The translations under genes were made by a program, and so were the position numbers. 64,000 nt of DNA from UBA11475 sp045655805. Lineage in GTDB: Bacteria > Bacillota > Clostridia > Christensenellales > Borkfalkiaceae. The notes under the pieces were generated by a model. The model searched no databases. It saw nothing but the letters and a program-made list of their open reading frames with translations, and had not been told where the DNA came from. The stretch is taken from the NCBI GenBank assembly GCA_045655805.1, contig JAZOPZ010000003.1, positions 56,467-120,466 on the forward strand, given 5' to 3'. Position 1 is the stretch's first letter. Each line of letters opens with the position of its first letter. This document shows positions 42,808-52,358 of this stretch, in pieces.

Positions 42808-42841
42808 GTATTTTAAATTAAAAATTAGCAATAATATTCGT

Positions 42842-42940
42842 ATGAGAAAAGATACGATTTTAGAATATCTAAAACCAAGTGATGAAAAGGAAAGTGTTTT
42901 TCCTATATATAAAAGGAGTGATGAAAAAAATGAAAGGTGA
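42842..42940 (+). CDS. Possible 32-residue leader peptide upstream of spoVAC
   Basis: ATG to TGA encodes MRKDTILEYLKPSDEKESVF and 12 more residues, polar and helical. It has no good ribosome binding site. Its last codons cover the AAAAGGAG site and start of spoVAC in another frame, so it could couple translation to spoVAC or be chance. Confidence 0.3.
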   Translation: MRKDTILEYLKPSDEKESVFPIYKRSDEKNER

Positions 42941-43385
42941 TAATACTAATCAAAATTATCTTGATTTAGTGTCTAGAAGTACGCCCAAAACACACCATTT
43001 TGAAAAACTGTGGCACGCATTTTGGGTTGGTGGAGTAATTTGTTCTATTGGGCAAGCGATTCGTTTATTATATGAAAATTTTTTGGGACTTTCAGGTGAT
43101 GAACTCGCTGGGTTCGTTTCAATGACTTTGATTTTTTTGAGTAGTTTATTAACTGGTCTTGGTGTGTATGATAGGATTGGTAAATATGCAGGTGGTGGCT
43201 CCATCGTGCCGATAACTGGTTTTGCCAACTCAATAGTTTCGCCCGCGATGGAATTTAGGGCTGAAGGTTATATCTACGGTTTGGCTGCTAAAATGTTTGT
43301 AATAGCAGGACCGATTATCGTTTTTGGTATAGTTTCAAGCATTGCAGTTGGGCTTGTATATTATTTAATTTATTTGGTGTTTTAA
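42930..43385 (+). CDS. spoVAC: Stage V sporulation protein AC
   Basis: A 151-residue membrane protein of the SpoVA channel that moves dipicolinic acid into spores and out on germination. LWHAFWVGGVICSIGQAIRLLY, LLTGLGVYDRIGKYAGGGS and VPITGFANSIVSPAMEF are the family signatures, with four membrane segments. GGAG lies 11 bases before ATG 42930; ATG 42921 (three residues longer) is the alternative but only two bases from GGAG. Its stop overlaps spoVAD (TAATG). Expression is expected in the forespore. Confidence 0.95.
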   Translation: MKGDNTNQNYLDLVSRSTPKTHHFEKLWHAFWVGGVICSIGQAIRLLYENFLGLSGDELAGFVSMTLIFLSSLLTGLGVYDRIGKYAGGGSIVPITGFANSIVSPAMEFRAEGYIYGLAAKMFVIAGPIIVFGIVSSIAVGLVYYLIYLVF

Positions 43386-44389
43386 TGGGTAAGGAAACTG
43401 TATATTTTAAAAATCGTCCTAAAATCATAGCGACGGCAACTATTGGCGGGCCAAAGGAGTCTGCGGGGCCACTGGCTGATTTTATTGAAACAAAGTTAGA
43501 AGATGACCGTTTTGCTGAAAAAACTTTTGAAAAAGCAGAGTGCAAAATGCTTTCATTCGTAATTTCAAAAGTCATTGAAAATTCAAAAAAAAATTTGTCG
43601 GCAGTAAATGCGTTAATTGCAGGGGATTTGTTAAACCAAATTATATCTTCATCTTACGCTGCCAGAGATTATGCAATCCCTTATATTGGGGTGTATTCGG
43701 CATGTTCAACGATGTCTGAAACAATGGCTTTAGGAGCGCTGATTTTAGATGGTGGCTATATGGAAAACGTTATTTGTGCAACTGGTAGCCATTTTTCTAC
43801 TGCCGAAAGGCAATATCGATATCCGCTCGAACTTGGTTCGACCAGACCACCGCAGTCGCAATGGACGGTAACGGGTGCAGGTGCGTGTATGTTGTCGGCA
43901 GTAACAAAGGGAAAATATCCTTGTGTGGTTAGTGCTACTTTTGGTAAAGTTGTAGATTATGGTGTGGTTGACGCAAACAATATGGGTGGAGCAATGGCTC
44001 CTGCGTGCGCTGATACCATAGTTATGCATTTTAAAAACACTGGAACTACGCCTGAAGATTATGATATGATAGTGTCGGGTGATTTGGGGGTTTTAGGCTC
44101 AAGATTAGTTAAAGATTTAGTTTGGGAAAAAGGTTACGATATAAACAAGCAACATGTTGATTGTGGGGAGATGATTTATAATCTTGACGAAGATGCTTAT
44201 CAAGGTGGTAGTGGTGCTGGCTGTAGTGCGATAGTTTTTAATTCTTATTTTTACGAAAAATTAAAAAACGGAGAATTTAAAAGAATTTTATTTTTGGCAA
44301 CGGGTGCACTTTTAAGTTCTGTGTCAACCCAACAAGGTGAAAGTATTCCGTGTGTTTCACATGCAATTGTTGTTGAAGGGTCAAAATAA
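43385..44389 (+). CDS. spoVAD: Stage V sporulation protein AD
   Basis: A 334-residue thiolase-fold protein that binds dipicolinate and docks on the spore inner membrane. Family segments are TATIGGPKESAGPLADFIE, the cysteine-containing YSACSTMSETMALGA, and GSHFSTAERQYRYPLELG. It lacks a full thiolase active site as in all SpoVAD. It starts on the last base of the spoVAC stop, so the two are coupled. Confidence 0.95.
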   Translation: MGKETVYFKNRPKIIATATIGGPKESAGPLADFIETKLEDDRFAEKTFEKAECKMLSFVISKVIENSKKNLSAVNALIAGDLLNQIISSSYAARDYAIPYIGVYSACSTMSETMALGALILDGGYMENVICATGSHFSTAERQYRYPLELGSTRPPQSQWTVTGAGACMLSAVTKGKYPCVVSATFGKVVDYGVVDANNMGGAMAPACADTIVMHFKNTGTTPEDYDMIVSGDLGVLGSRLVKDLVWEKGYDINKQHVDCGEMIYNLDEDAYQGGSGAGCSAIVFNSYFYEKLKNGEFKRILFLATGALLSSVSTQQGESIPCVSHAIVVEGSK

Positions 44390-44426
44390 AAATATTTAGT
44401 TTTGTCTTATTGTTTTTGGGGTGATT

Positions 44427-44798
44427 ATGTTAGACATAATAATAGATTTTATTAAAGCATTTTGTGTAGGTGGTATTATTTGCGCATCTGCACAAGTGTT
44501 AATAAATTTAACTAAATTAACTTCTGGAAAAATATTGGTTTATTTTTTACTTTTCGGTGTATTTTTACAATCAATCGGCGTATATCAATACATCGTAGAT
44601 TTTGCCGGTGCGGGTGCTACAGTGCCTATTTCTGGTTTTGGGTATTTGTTGGCAAAAGGTGCAATGGAAGGAGCCCAAAAAGGTTTGTTTGACGCTATTA
44701 CAGGGGGGATAACTTCGGCGTCGATGGGGCTTGCAAGTGCGATACTTTTCGGCTATTTGTTTGCTTTAATTTTTTCGCCCAAAAGCAAGAAAAATTAG
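44427..44798 (+). CDS. spoVAE: Stage V sporulation protein AE (membrane part)
   Basis: A 123-residue membrane protein, third of the spoVACDE set. CVGGIICASAQVLINLTKLTSG, YQYIVDFAGAGATVPISGFGYLL and GGITSASMGLASAILFGYL match SpoVAEb. GGGGTG lies before ATG 44427; GTG 44421 is an alternative start. It shares ancestry with SpoVAC (the VPISGF segment occurs in both). Confidence 0.93.
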   Translation: MLDIIIDFIKAFCVGGIICASAQVLINLTKLTSGKILVYFLLFGVFLQSIGVYQYIVDFAGAGATVPISGFGYLLAKGAMEGAQKGLFDAITGGITSASMGLASAILFGYLFALIFSPKSKKN

Positions 44799-44840
44799 TA
44801 AAAATGTGATTTTTTGCAAAATAATAGCGTATTATTTTAT

Positions 44841-45518
44841 ATGATAGAGTGTGTTGATGAGAAGATTTGGTACGTTAAACGCAAAAAACATAAAATAAAG
44901 CGGAAAAAAAGTTTAAAAAACAAACTAATTTTCTTTTTTTTAACAATTGCGTTAATACTATTTTTCGTTTATCTTAACTTAATTATTACCGAGAAAGTTG
45001 CAGAAGAATGTGAACAAATTGTTAAAGAATATTCAGTAATAGCAGTAAACGACGCCGTTTTAACTACGTTACTAAACAACGAGTATGAAGAACTTATGAA
45101 TATTGAAAAAAATAATGACGGTAGTATTAGTTACATATCGGTTAATTCGTCAAAGTCAAACCTAATAAATCGTAACGTTTCTTCAGTTGCTAAAAGAAAC
45201 CTTGATAGTTCTTTAAAAAACGGTGTACCTATGCATATCGGTGCTTTTACGGGTATTCCTATTTTTAACGGTTTTGGAAAAAAAATTGATTTGCAAGTTG
45301 TTTCAGTTGAAAACGTAGTGTGTGACTTCGTTTCGGAATTTTCTGAAAAGGGCATAAATCAAACGTTGCATAGGTTGTATTTGATTGTAGAAGTTAGCGT
45401 AGATATTATGATACCTAACAATAGGCGATCAACCGTAACTACTTCTGAAATTTTATTAGGCGAAAGTTTGATAGTAGGAAAAATTCCCGACGTATATTTG
45501 CAGGGAACGGTCAATTAA
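44841..45518 (+). CDS. yunB: YunB-like sporulation protein
   Basis: A 225-residue protein with a basic N-terminus and one membrane helix at about 30-50. MHIGAFTGIPIFNGFGKKIDLQ, SEFSEKGINQTLHRLYLIVEV and GKIPDVYLQG are the YunB hallmarks. In Bacillus yunB is a mother-cell sporulation gene needed for normal spores. I prefer ATG 44841; a TTG at 44814 is also in frame and neither has a strong ribosome binding site. The link to the spoVA cluster fits the role. Confidence 0.85.
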   Translation: MIECVDEKIWYVKRKKHKIKRKKSLKNKLIFFFLTIALILFFVYLNLIITEKVAEECEQIVKEYSVIAVNDAVLTTLLNNEYEELMNIEKNNDGSISYISVNSSKSNLINRNVSSVAKRNLDSSLKNGVPMHIGAFTGIPIFNGFGKKIDLQVVSVENVVCDFVSEFSEKGINQTLHRLYLIVEVSVDIMIPNNRRSTVTTSEILLGESLIVGKIPDVYLQGTVN

Positions 45519-45560
45519 TAGTATTTTATTAAACAAAGTATGCATTTTAAGCGCAATTCC

Positions 45561-45589
45561 TTGACAAACCTAAAAAATAAATTTATAAT
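45561..45589 (+). promoter_or_regulatory. Sigma-A promoter of the pheST leader
   Basis: TTGACA, 17 bases, TATAAT: a full-consensus pair. Confidence 0.92.
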
Positions 45590-45595
45590 ATAGCG

Positions 45596-45825
45596 GTAAA
45601 GACGATGATAAAGACAGGCGCTTTGTAAGTGAAATTCAGAGAGTACCGTTCGTTGGCTGAAAGACGGTATATTTTGTAGAAGCGTTATTCACTTTGGAGT
45701 TGCGTACCGAAAGCGTTTGCTAGTAGGCTACGACGGATAGCCCGTTATAGCGTAATAAGGCTTAATAAGCGAATTTAGGTGGTACAGCGTTGCACACGCC
45801 CTAAAATAGGGTGGGTGCATTTTTA
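45596..45825 (+). promoter_or_regulatory. T-box riboswitch for phenylalanine
   Basis: The leader has the stem I AGAGAGTACC block, the conserved AGGTGGTACAGCG T-box at 45777-45789 (consensus AGGTGGTACCGCG, so one change), and a terminator TGCAC...GTGCA ending at 45819 with a T-run. A UUC triplet at 45688-45690 is placed as the specifier for phenylalanine. Uncharged tRNA-Phe would favour readthrough into pheS. Confidence 0.93.
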
Positions 45826-45841
45826 TTTTACGGAGGTTTTT

Positions 45842-46867
45842 ATGAACGAAAAGTTTGAAGCGCTTAAAGTTAAAGCAAAAGATGCTTTATCAAGTGCAAA
45901 ATCAACAAGAGAATTGTTTGATTTAAGAGCCGGTTTTTTAGGCAAATCGGGTGAAATTACGGGACTTATGAAGATGATGAAGGACATTGCTCCTGAAGAA
46001 AGGTCTGCTTTTGGTAAACTCGTTAATGCGTTAAAGCAAGAAGTAGAAGAAATGTTTGCAACTTGCGAACGCGAACTTAAAGAAAAGGAAATTGCCGAAC
46101 AGTTTGAAAAAGAGGCTATAGACGTAACTCTTCCTGGTAAAAAACCAACCACGGGCAATTTGCATCCGATAAATTTAGTTAAAAATGAAATTATAAATGC
46201 TTTTACTGGTATGGGTTTTGAAATTTTTGAAGGTCCGGAAATTGAAACTGACTATTACTGTTTCCAAGCGCTTAATATACCAAAAGACCATCCTGCAAGA
46301 GATATGCAAGATACCTTTTACATTGACGAAGACACCGTTTTAAGGTCTCAAACTTCAACAGGTCAAATTAGGGTAATGGAAAACAAAAAGCCACCTATCA
46401 AAATTTTAAGCCCTGGTAGAGTATATCGTTCAGACGACGACGCGTCACATTCACCAATGTTCCATCAATGTGAAGGTTTAGTTGTTGATAAGGGGATTTC
46501 TCTTTGTGATTTGCAAGGTCTTTTAGACGAATTTGTTAAAATAGTATTCGACAAGGAAACTAAAACTAGGTTGCGTCCTTCATATTTTCCATTTACCGAA
46601 CCTAGTGTAGAAGTTGACGTTACTTGTTCAAAATGTCACGGTAAAGGTTGTAGCCTTTGCAAAGGTACTGGTTGGATTGAAATTTTAGGCGCAGGTATCG
46701 TTAACAAAAAAGTACTTGAAAATTGTGGTATCGACAGTAATGAATATTCAGGGCTTGCGTTTGGTTTAGGTATCGAGCGTGTTACTATGATTAAGTACGG
46801 TATAACTGACATTAGAACTTTGTTTGAAAATAACGTGAAGTTTTTAAAGCAATTCAATAGGAGATAA
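45842..46867 (+). CDS. pheS: Phenylalanyl-tRNA synthetase alpha subunit
   Basis: A 341-residue catalytic subunit. The N-terminal coiled coil runs to about residue 90. FEIFEGPEIETDYYCFQALN, HPARDMQDTFY, LLRSQTSTGQIR-like and GRVYRSDDDASHSP are class II synthetase motifs, and GLAFGLGIERVTMIKYG is motif 3. A CSKCHGKGCSLCKGTGW zinc-ribbon-like insertion sits near 258-275. The start is set by CGGAGG; an upstream in-frame start would lie inside the T-box. It pairs with pheT two bases later. Confidence 0.97.
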   Translation: MNEKFEALKVKAKDALSSAKSTRELFDLRAGFLGKSGEITGLMKMMKDIAPEERSAFGKLVNALKQEVEEMFATCERELKEKEIAEQFEKEAIDVTLPGKKPTTGNLHPINLVKNEIINAFTGMGFEIFEGPEIETDYYCFQALNIPKDHPARDMQDTFYIDEDTVLRSQTSTGQIRVMENKKPPIKILSPGRVYRSDDDASHSPMFHQCEGLVVDKGISLCDLQGLLDEFVKIVFDKETKTRLRPSYFPFTEPSVEVDVTCSKCHGKGCSLCKGTGWIEILGAGIVNKKVLENCGIDSNEYSGLAFGLGIERVTMIKYGITDIRTLFENNVKFLKQFNRR

Positions 46868-46869
46868 TT

Positions 46870-49272
46870 ATGAAAGCACCACTTTCTTGGATTAAAGAAT
46901 TCGTAGATATAGACGTTACTCCACAAGAACTTGAAAAAAAGTTGTTTTCTTGTGGGCTTGAAGTTGAAGAAACAATTTATTTCGGTAAAAATATCGATAA
47001 AATCGTAGTTTGTAAAATTTTAAAAACCGAAAAACATCCAAACGCTGATAAACTTACCGTAACTCAAATTGATGCTGGTAAGTATGGTAAATTACAAATT
47101 ATTACTGCGGCAACAAATATTTTTGAAGGCGCAGTAGTACCTGTTGCGCTTGACGGAGCAACGCTTTTTAACGGTGATAGAATTTTTAACGGACAACTTC
47201 GTGGTTTACCGTCAATGGGTATGTTCTGTTCGGGTGAGGAACTTGGTATAAACGACGATTTTTACCCAGGTGCTAGCGTTAACGGTATACTTATATTAAA
47301 AGAAGATTATCCACTCGGCGCCGAAGTTAAAGACGTGCTCGGTATTGAAGACGTTATTTTTGATATTAACGTTACTGCGAATAGACCTGATTGTAATTCA
47401 ATTTTAGGTATTGCTAGGGAAGTTGCAGCCGTTCTTGGCAAAAAAATAAAAGAACCTGCGCTTGATTATTCGGTAAAAGCAGGTGTTTCAACAAAAGCAA
47501 CCATTAAAGTTACTGACACTGCGCCTGATTTATGCCCAAGGTATATGGCTCATTATATTAAAAACGTAAAACTTGGTGAATCACCTATGTGGATTAAACG
47601 TAGACTTTTTTCAATGGGCTTGCGTTCAATTAGTAATATCGTAGATATCACTAACTATGTTTTGCTTGAAATGGGACAACCTATGCACGCGTTTGATCTT
47701 TTAGATCTTGAAGGTAATCAAATCAACGTAAGAAGGGCAGTTGACGGTGAAAAGATCGTTACTTTAGACGAAAAAGACTTTGCGCTCAATACCAATAATT
47801 TAGTTATTTGTGACGCAAACCGTCCAGTTGCTTTGGCTGGTGTTATGGGTGGATTAAATAGTGAAATTAAGCCAACCACCACAGAGGTTGTGTTTGAGTG
47901 CGCTAAGTTTGCAAGAGATAATATTAGAAAAACTGCGCGTTCATTAGGTCAAAGAACTGATTCTTCTTCTAGATTTGAAAAGGGTATTGATGCGAACTCT
48001 GCAGAGATGGGGTTAAAAAGAGCGTTGCATTTAATTGACGAACTTTCAATCGGTGATATTGCTGAAGATAATTACGATTTGCTTTTTGAAAAAGTTGAAA
48101 ATAAAGTTATTAAAACTAGTATTTCAAAAATCAACGGCGTATTAGGTATTGTAGTTCCTACTGAAGTGATTAAAACCGTTCTTGAACATCTTAATTTTGG
48201 AGTTACCATTAATGGTGACGATATTACCGTAGTGGCACCGCTTTATCGTGACGATATTGAAGATTATCCTGATATTGCTGAAGAAGTTATTAGAGAATAT
48301 GGGTACGAAAATATTCAACCTACTATGCTCAAAACTGCTAAAATTACTACGGGTGGTCTGAATAAAGAACAACAAAATATTGCCGACTTTAAGACTTTAC
48401 TTACGGGTTACGGTTTTAACGAAATTATAACTTACTCATTCGTTTCTGAAAAAGAATATGACTTATTTGGTTTTGATAAAACTTCTGACGAATACAAATT
48501 TATCAAAATATTAAACCCACTTGGTGAGGATTTGTCGGTTATGAGAACTTCATTATTGCCGTCAATGTGTAGAATGGTCGCTGGCAATATTAAGAGAAAG
48601 AATTACGAAGGCAGATTATTTGAATTTGCTAAAGTTTATAACCCAAAATCGTTACCGCTTACTGAACTTCCTGATGAAAGACAAATTGTTTCGTTAGGTT
48701 TATTTGGCGAAGATGAAGATTTCTTCACACTCAAGGGCGTCGTAGAAGATTTAATACAAAACTTCGCGTATATGGCTGACGTTAAATATATTCGTTGCGA
48801 TAAGGCTTGTATGCACCCAACTAGAAGTGCTTACGTTTTAGTTAATGGTGAAGTAGTTGGCTATTTTGGTGAACTTAAACGACAAATTGCTGACAAACTT
48901 GACATTGACAAAAAAGTTTATGTTGGCGAAATTAAGTACGACGTGCTGAAGAAACATTTCAATGATAAAATAGTATTCAAGCAAATTTCAAAATATCCAA
49001 CTGTTGAGCGTGACCTTGCCGTTATTATTGACGATGCTGTTACCTGTGGTGAAGTTATAGATGCCATTAAGGAAAGCGCAGGCGCTAATCTTGAAAGTGT
49101 AAAACTTTTCGATATATATAAGGGCGATCAAATTGCCTTTGGTAAAAAGAGTCTCGCATTTAACCTTTTGTTTAGCGCTTTGGATAAAACCTTAAGCGTT
49201 GAAGAAATTGATGAGGCCGTTCAAAAAGTTCTTAAAAACTTAAGAGAAACGCTTAACGCCGAGTTAAGATAG
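46870..49272 (+). CDS. pheT: Phenylalanyl-tRNA synthetase beta subunit
   Basis: An 800-residue subunit. Residues 40-150 are the tRNA-binding EMAP-like domain (KTEKHPNADKLTVTQIDAG), followed by B3/B4 editing domain (SMGLRSISNIVDITNYVLLE), B5 and the catalytic-like domain, ending in an anticodon-binding FDX-ACB fold (FKQISKYPTVERDLAVIID). It is controlled with pheS by the T-box and ends at a terminator. Confidence 0.97.
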   Translation: MKAPLSWIKEFVDIDVTPQELEKKLFSCGLEVEETIYFGKNIDKIVVCKILKTEKHPNADKLTVTQIDAGKYGKLQIITAATNIFEGAVVPVALDGATLFNGDRIFNGQLRGLPSMGMFCSGEELGINDDFYPGASVNGILILKEDYPLGAEVKDVLGIEDVIFDINVTANRPDCNSILGIAREVAAVLGKKIKEPALDYSVKAGVSTKATIKVTDTAPDLCPRYMAHYIKNVKLGESPMWIKRRLFSMGLRSISNIVDITNYVLLEMGQPMHAFDLLDLEGNQINVRRAVDGEKIVTLDEKDFALNTNNLVICDANRPVALAGVMGGLNSEIKPTTTEVVFECAKFARDNIRKTARSLGQRTDSSSRFEKGIDANSAEMGLKRALHLIDELSIGDIAEDNYDLLFEKVENKVIKTSISKINGVLGIVVPTEVIKTVLEHLNFGVTINGDDITVVAPLYRDDIEDYPDIAEEVIREYGYENIQPTMLKTAKITTGGLNKEQQNIADFKTLLTGYGFNEIITYSFVSEKEYDLFGFDKTSDEYKFIKILNPLGEDLSVMRTSLLPSMCRMVAGNIKRKNYEGRLFEFAKVYNPKSLPLTELPDERQIVSLGLFGEDEDFFTLKGVVEDLIQNFAYMADVKYIRCDKACMHPTRSAYVLVNGEVVGYFGELKRQIADKLDIDKKVYVGEIKYDVLKKHFNDKIVFKQISKYPTVERDLAVIIDDAVTCGEVIDAIKESAGANLESVKLFDIYKGDQIAFGKKSLAFNLLFSALDKTLSVEEIDEAVQKVLKNLRETLNAELR

Positions 49273-49305
49273 GCTTTTATCGGTCAATAAAAATGCTATA
49301 TTATT

Positions 49306-49333
49306 AAAAACGGAAGATTTCTTCCGTTTTTTC
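49306..49333 (+). terminator. Terminator of pheST
   Basis: AAAACGGAAG attt CTTCCGTTTT followed by a T-run. Confidence 0.92.
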
Positions 49334-49334
49334 T

Positions 49335-49362
49335 TTGCAAAAACTTTAAAATATAATATAAT
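49335..49362 (+). promoter_or_regulatory. Candidate sigma-A promoter for mutS2
   Basis: TTGCAA, 16 bases, TATAAT; overlapping TATAAT copies make the exact -10 uncertain. Confidence 0.55.
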
Positions 49363-49392
49363 ATAAAGAGAATACTTTTTTTGGCAGGATAT

Positions 49393-51747
49393 ATGATATC
49401 GGTTAAAACCTTAAAATCTTTGGAATTTGATAAAATACTTAAAAGCGTGTCTAGTTATGCTATTTTAGAAGACTCTAAAAAAGCAATTTGTTCACTTGAA
49501 CCACAAACTGACGTAAAAGAAGTGAAACACGCGATCTCAATGACTGAAGAGGCTTATAAACTTTTATTTACGCATAGCGCTGTTTACGTTCCCTATTTTG
49601 CAAGTATTACGGATGCTCTTTCTCGTGCTGAAAAAGGTGCGACTTTAAATATGGCTGAACTTTTAGAAGTTGCGTCGAACTTGAAGTCTGCTAGAATAGT
49701 TAAAAATAATTTTGAAAGCATTAATGATGACCAAATCGTCTTTTTACGTGAACTTGCTAAAAATCTTTTTGAGTTTTTAGTTTTTGAAAAGGAAATAACT
49801 TCAAAAATTATTTCAGAAGATACTATGGCTGATTCGGCATCACCAAGACTGGCGTCAATTAGAAAAAATATTCGTAACCTTAACGCAAAAATTCGCGATA
49901 AACTTAATTCCTATATTCGTGGTTCAAATAAATATTTACAAGATAACGTCGTAACTATGCGTATGAATAGATACGTTATCCCGGTAAAAAGCGAATACAA
50001 AGGTATGGTAAAAGGTTTTGTCCACGATCAATCGTCTTCTGGGTCAACCGTATTTATTGAACCTGAACAAGTTATTGAATATAACAATGAATTAAAAACG
50101 GCGCTTATCGACGAGGCTAATGAAATTTACCGTATTTTGCAGGAGTTAACCACTAAAGTTGCAGGGATTTCTCGTTCACTTCGTTACAACGCGGAATTGT
50201 TGCAAGATATCGATATTTCTTACGCAAAAGCAACTTACGCATTTAATACCAAATCAACTTGTCCAAAAATAAACACTCAAGGGTTAGTTGACTTAAAAAG
50301 AGCAAGACATCCACTTATAAATCCTGATAAAGTCGTTCCTGTTAGCGTAAATTTAGGCAAGGATTATAATTTATTGCTGGTTACAGGTCCAAATACCGGT
50401 GGTAAAACAGTAACCTTAAAACTTGTAGGGTTGTTTACTGTGATGATGATGTGTGGGCTATTTATTCCTGCTGAAGAGGAAAGTTCACTTTCGGTTTTTG
50501 AGCAAATTTACTGTGATATCGGCGATGAACAAAGTATTGAACAAAGTCTATCGACCTTTTCGTCTCATATGACGAATATTATTGAGTTTTGTAATAACCT
50601 TGATAGTAAGCCTTTGATTTTGCTTGACGAACTTGGCGCTGGTACTGACCCTGACGAGGGTAGTGCTTTAGCGCTCGCTGTAATTGAAGAACTTTTATCA
50701 CACGGCGCTTTTGGTATTATCACGACGCACTATTCTAGGCTTAAAGAGTTTGCTATGTCAGACGCTAGAATTGAAAACGCCTCAATGGATTTTGATATAA
50801 AAACTTTGCGTCCTGTTTATAAACTTAACATAGGTATACCGGGAAGTTCTAATGCGATTGAAATTTCAAAGAGATTAGGTCTTTCTGATAAGATAACGAC
50901 TCGTGCTACAGAACTTTTGTCTGACAATAAAGTTTCTTTTGAAAAAATCCTAAAAAAAGCAGAAGAAACTCGTCAAGAGGCTGAACGACTTGCTGAAGAT
51001 TTGTCAAAAATTAAAGCAGAAAAAGCGATTGAACTTGAAAAAATTAAACAAGAAAGAGAGGCCGTTAAAGAAGAAAAGGAAAAAATTACTAACGCTGCAA
51101 AGCGCGAAGTTAAGCGTATAGTATCAGAAAGGCTTATTGAGGCAGAGGCGATAGTTGATAAGTTAAACGAAATTTGTAATATTGCTGAACTTGAAAACGG
51201 CGAACTTATTAAGGCGCGTACACTTAAAAATAAACTTGCAAATAGTAAGTATTTAGAAGAAGATTTACCTTTAACGCCGTACGAGTTAAAGCCTGTGGAT
51301 ATTTCAAAACTAAAAGTTGGCGATAGCGTTTACGTAAAATCGTTTAATAACGAGGCTACTGTTAATTCAATAAACCTTAAAAAGAATATGGTAGAAGTGC
51401 TTTTTGGCAGTATTAAGGCAATGGTTAAAATTTCCGACGTGTTTAATGCTAAAAAAGTTAAAGTTGAAAAACCTAAGGTTAATCGTCAAGTAATTAGAGA
51501 ATCGCCAAAGGCTGAAATAAATATTTTAGGCAAAACCGTTGACGAAGGCGTAGATTTGGTTGAAAAGTTTATTGACCAGTCAATCGTAAATAATATCAGT
51601 GAAATAAGAATAATTCACGGTACGGGCACGGGTAGGCTTAAAAAAGGCATTTGGGAATATTTAAAAACAAATACGGCAGTGTTAGAATTTAGAATTGGCC
51701 GATACGGAGAAGGAGAGTCTGGTGTTACTGTCGTAACGCTTAAGTAG
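49393..51747 (+). CDS. mutS2: MutS2 ATPase/endonuclease
   Basis: A 784-residue MutS-family protein without the mismatch domain. It has the core and clamp helices, Walker A GPNTGGKTVTLK, Walker B region ILLDELGAGTDPDEGS, a long coiled coil (about 510-620), a KOW-like segment and a C-terminal Smr nuclease domain (IRIIHGTGTGRLKKGIWEYL). MutS2 acts on recombination intermediates and on stalled ribosomes. I prefer ATG 49393; TTG 49381 is also possible. Confidence 0.95.
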   Translation: MISVKTLKSLEFDKILKSVSSYAILEDSKKAICSLEPQTDVKEVKHAISMTEEAYKLLFTHSAVYVPYFASITDALSRAEKGATLNMAELLEVASNLKSARIVKNNFESINDDQIVFLRELAKNLFEFLVFEKEITSKIISEDTMADSASPRLASIRKNIRNLNAKIRDKLNSYIRGSNKYLQDNVVTMRMNRYVIPVKSEYKGMVKGFVHDQSSSGSTVFIEPEQVIEYNNELKTALIDEANEIYRILQELTTKVAGISRSLRYNAELLQDIDISYAKATYAFNTKSTCPKINTQGLVDLKRARHPLINPDKVVPVSVNLGKDYNLLLVTGPNTGGKTVTLKLVGLFTVMMMCGLFIPAEEESSLSVFEQIYCDIGDEQSIEQSLSTFSSHMTNIIEFCNNLDSKPLILLDELGAGTDPDEGSALALAVIEELLSHGAFGIITTHYSRLKEFAMSDARIENASMDFDIKTLRPVYKLNIGIPGSSNAIEISKRLGLSDKITTRATELLSDNKVSFEKILKKAEETRQEAERLAEDLSKIKAEKAIELEKIKQEREAVKEEKEKITNAAKREVKRIVSERLIEAEAIVDKLNEICNIAELENGELIKARTLKNKLANSKYLEEDLPLTPYELKPVDISKLKVGDSVYVKSFNNEATVNSINLKKNMVEVLFGSIKAMVKISDVFNAKKVKVEKPKVNRQVIRESPKAEINILGKTVDEGVDLVEKFIDQSIVNNISEIRIIHGTGTGRLKKGIWEYLKTNTAVLEFRIGRYGEGESGVTVVTLK

Positions 51748-51749
51748 TT

Positions 51750-52358
51750 ATGAACGAATATTTAGAAGAAGCTCTTGAAGTTCAAGATATTGAAATTTAT
51801 AAAAAAAGAAAGTTAGTGTTTTTGGCGCTTTCAATTTTATGTATAGTTTTTATAATAGTAGGATTTTTATTTGCGCCTGTTCTTGTTGAGTATAAAGACG
51901 GAGAAGCGCAAATAAATTGCGCAAGTGTATCATTTTTGCCAAACTTGATATTTTTAATTATTTATTTTGGGGTATTTTTAGGATTGACCATCTTATTTAC
52001 TCGCAAAAAAAATCGAGCGCTCGTTGAATACGATTATATTATTAAAAGTGATAAAATTTCAATAACCAAAATTTTTAATAGAGAGCAACGAAAGTTTGGT
52101 GAAAAAATTTTTTATAATTCAATAGTAAAAATCGGAAAAACAGGTAGTGGTAGTTACAATAAACTGTTTGAGAGTAAACTTATTAAGAAAGTTGATTTTA
52201 CCGTAAATAAATCTCCTGTTGATGGTAAAAATTTTTATTATATTGCTACAAAAACAGGTGACGGTGATTTTTTGTATAAACTTGAATGTAGCGAAAAGTT
52301 TATGGTTCAGATATTAAAAACCGTAGGAAAATCAGTCATTGAAGAGGATTATAAATGA
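51750..52358 (+). CDS. Two-helix membrane protein of unknown function
   Basis: A 202-residue protein with membrane segments at about 23-45 and 66-84 separated by a short outside loop, then a 115-residue soluble beta-rich domain that looks PH-like (YIIKSDKISITKIF, SIVKIGKTG, FYYIATKTGDG). It follows mutS2 by two bases and overlaps the cysteine desulfurase start (ATGA), so it is in the operon, but I see no link to sulfur or repair. Confidence 0.7.
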   Translation: MNEYLEEALEVQDIEIYKKRKLVFLALSILCIVFIIVGFLFAPVLVEYKDGEAQINCASVSFLPNLIFLIIYFGVFLGLTILFTRKKNRALVEYDYIIKSDKISITKIFNREQRKFGEKIFYNSIVKIGKTGSGSYNKLFESKLIKKVDFTVNKSPVDGKNFYYIATKTGDGDFLYKLECSEKFMVQILKTVGKSVIEEDYK

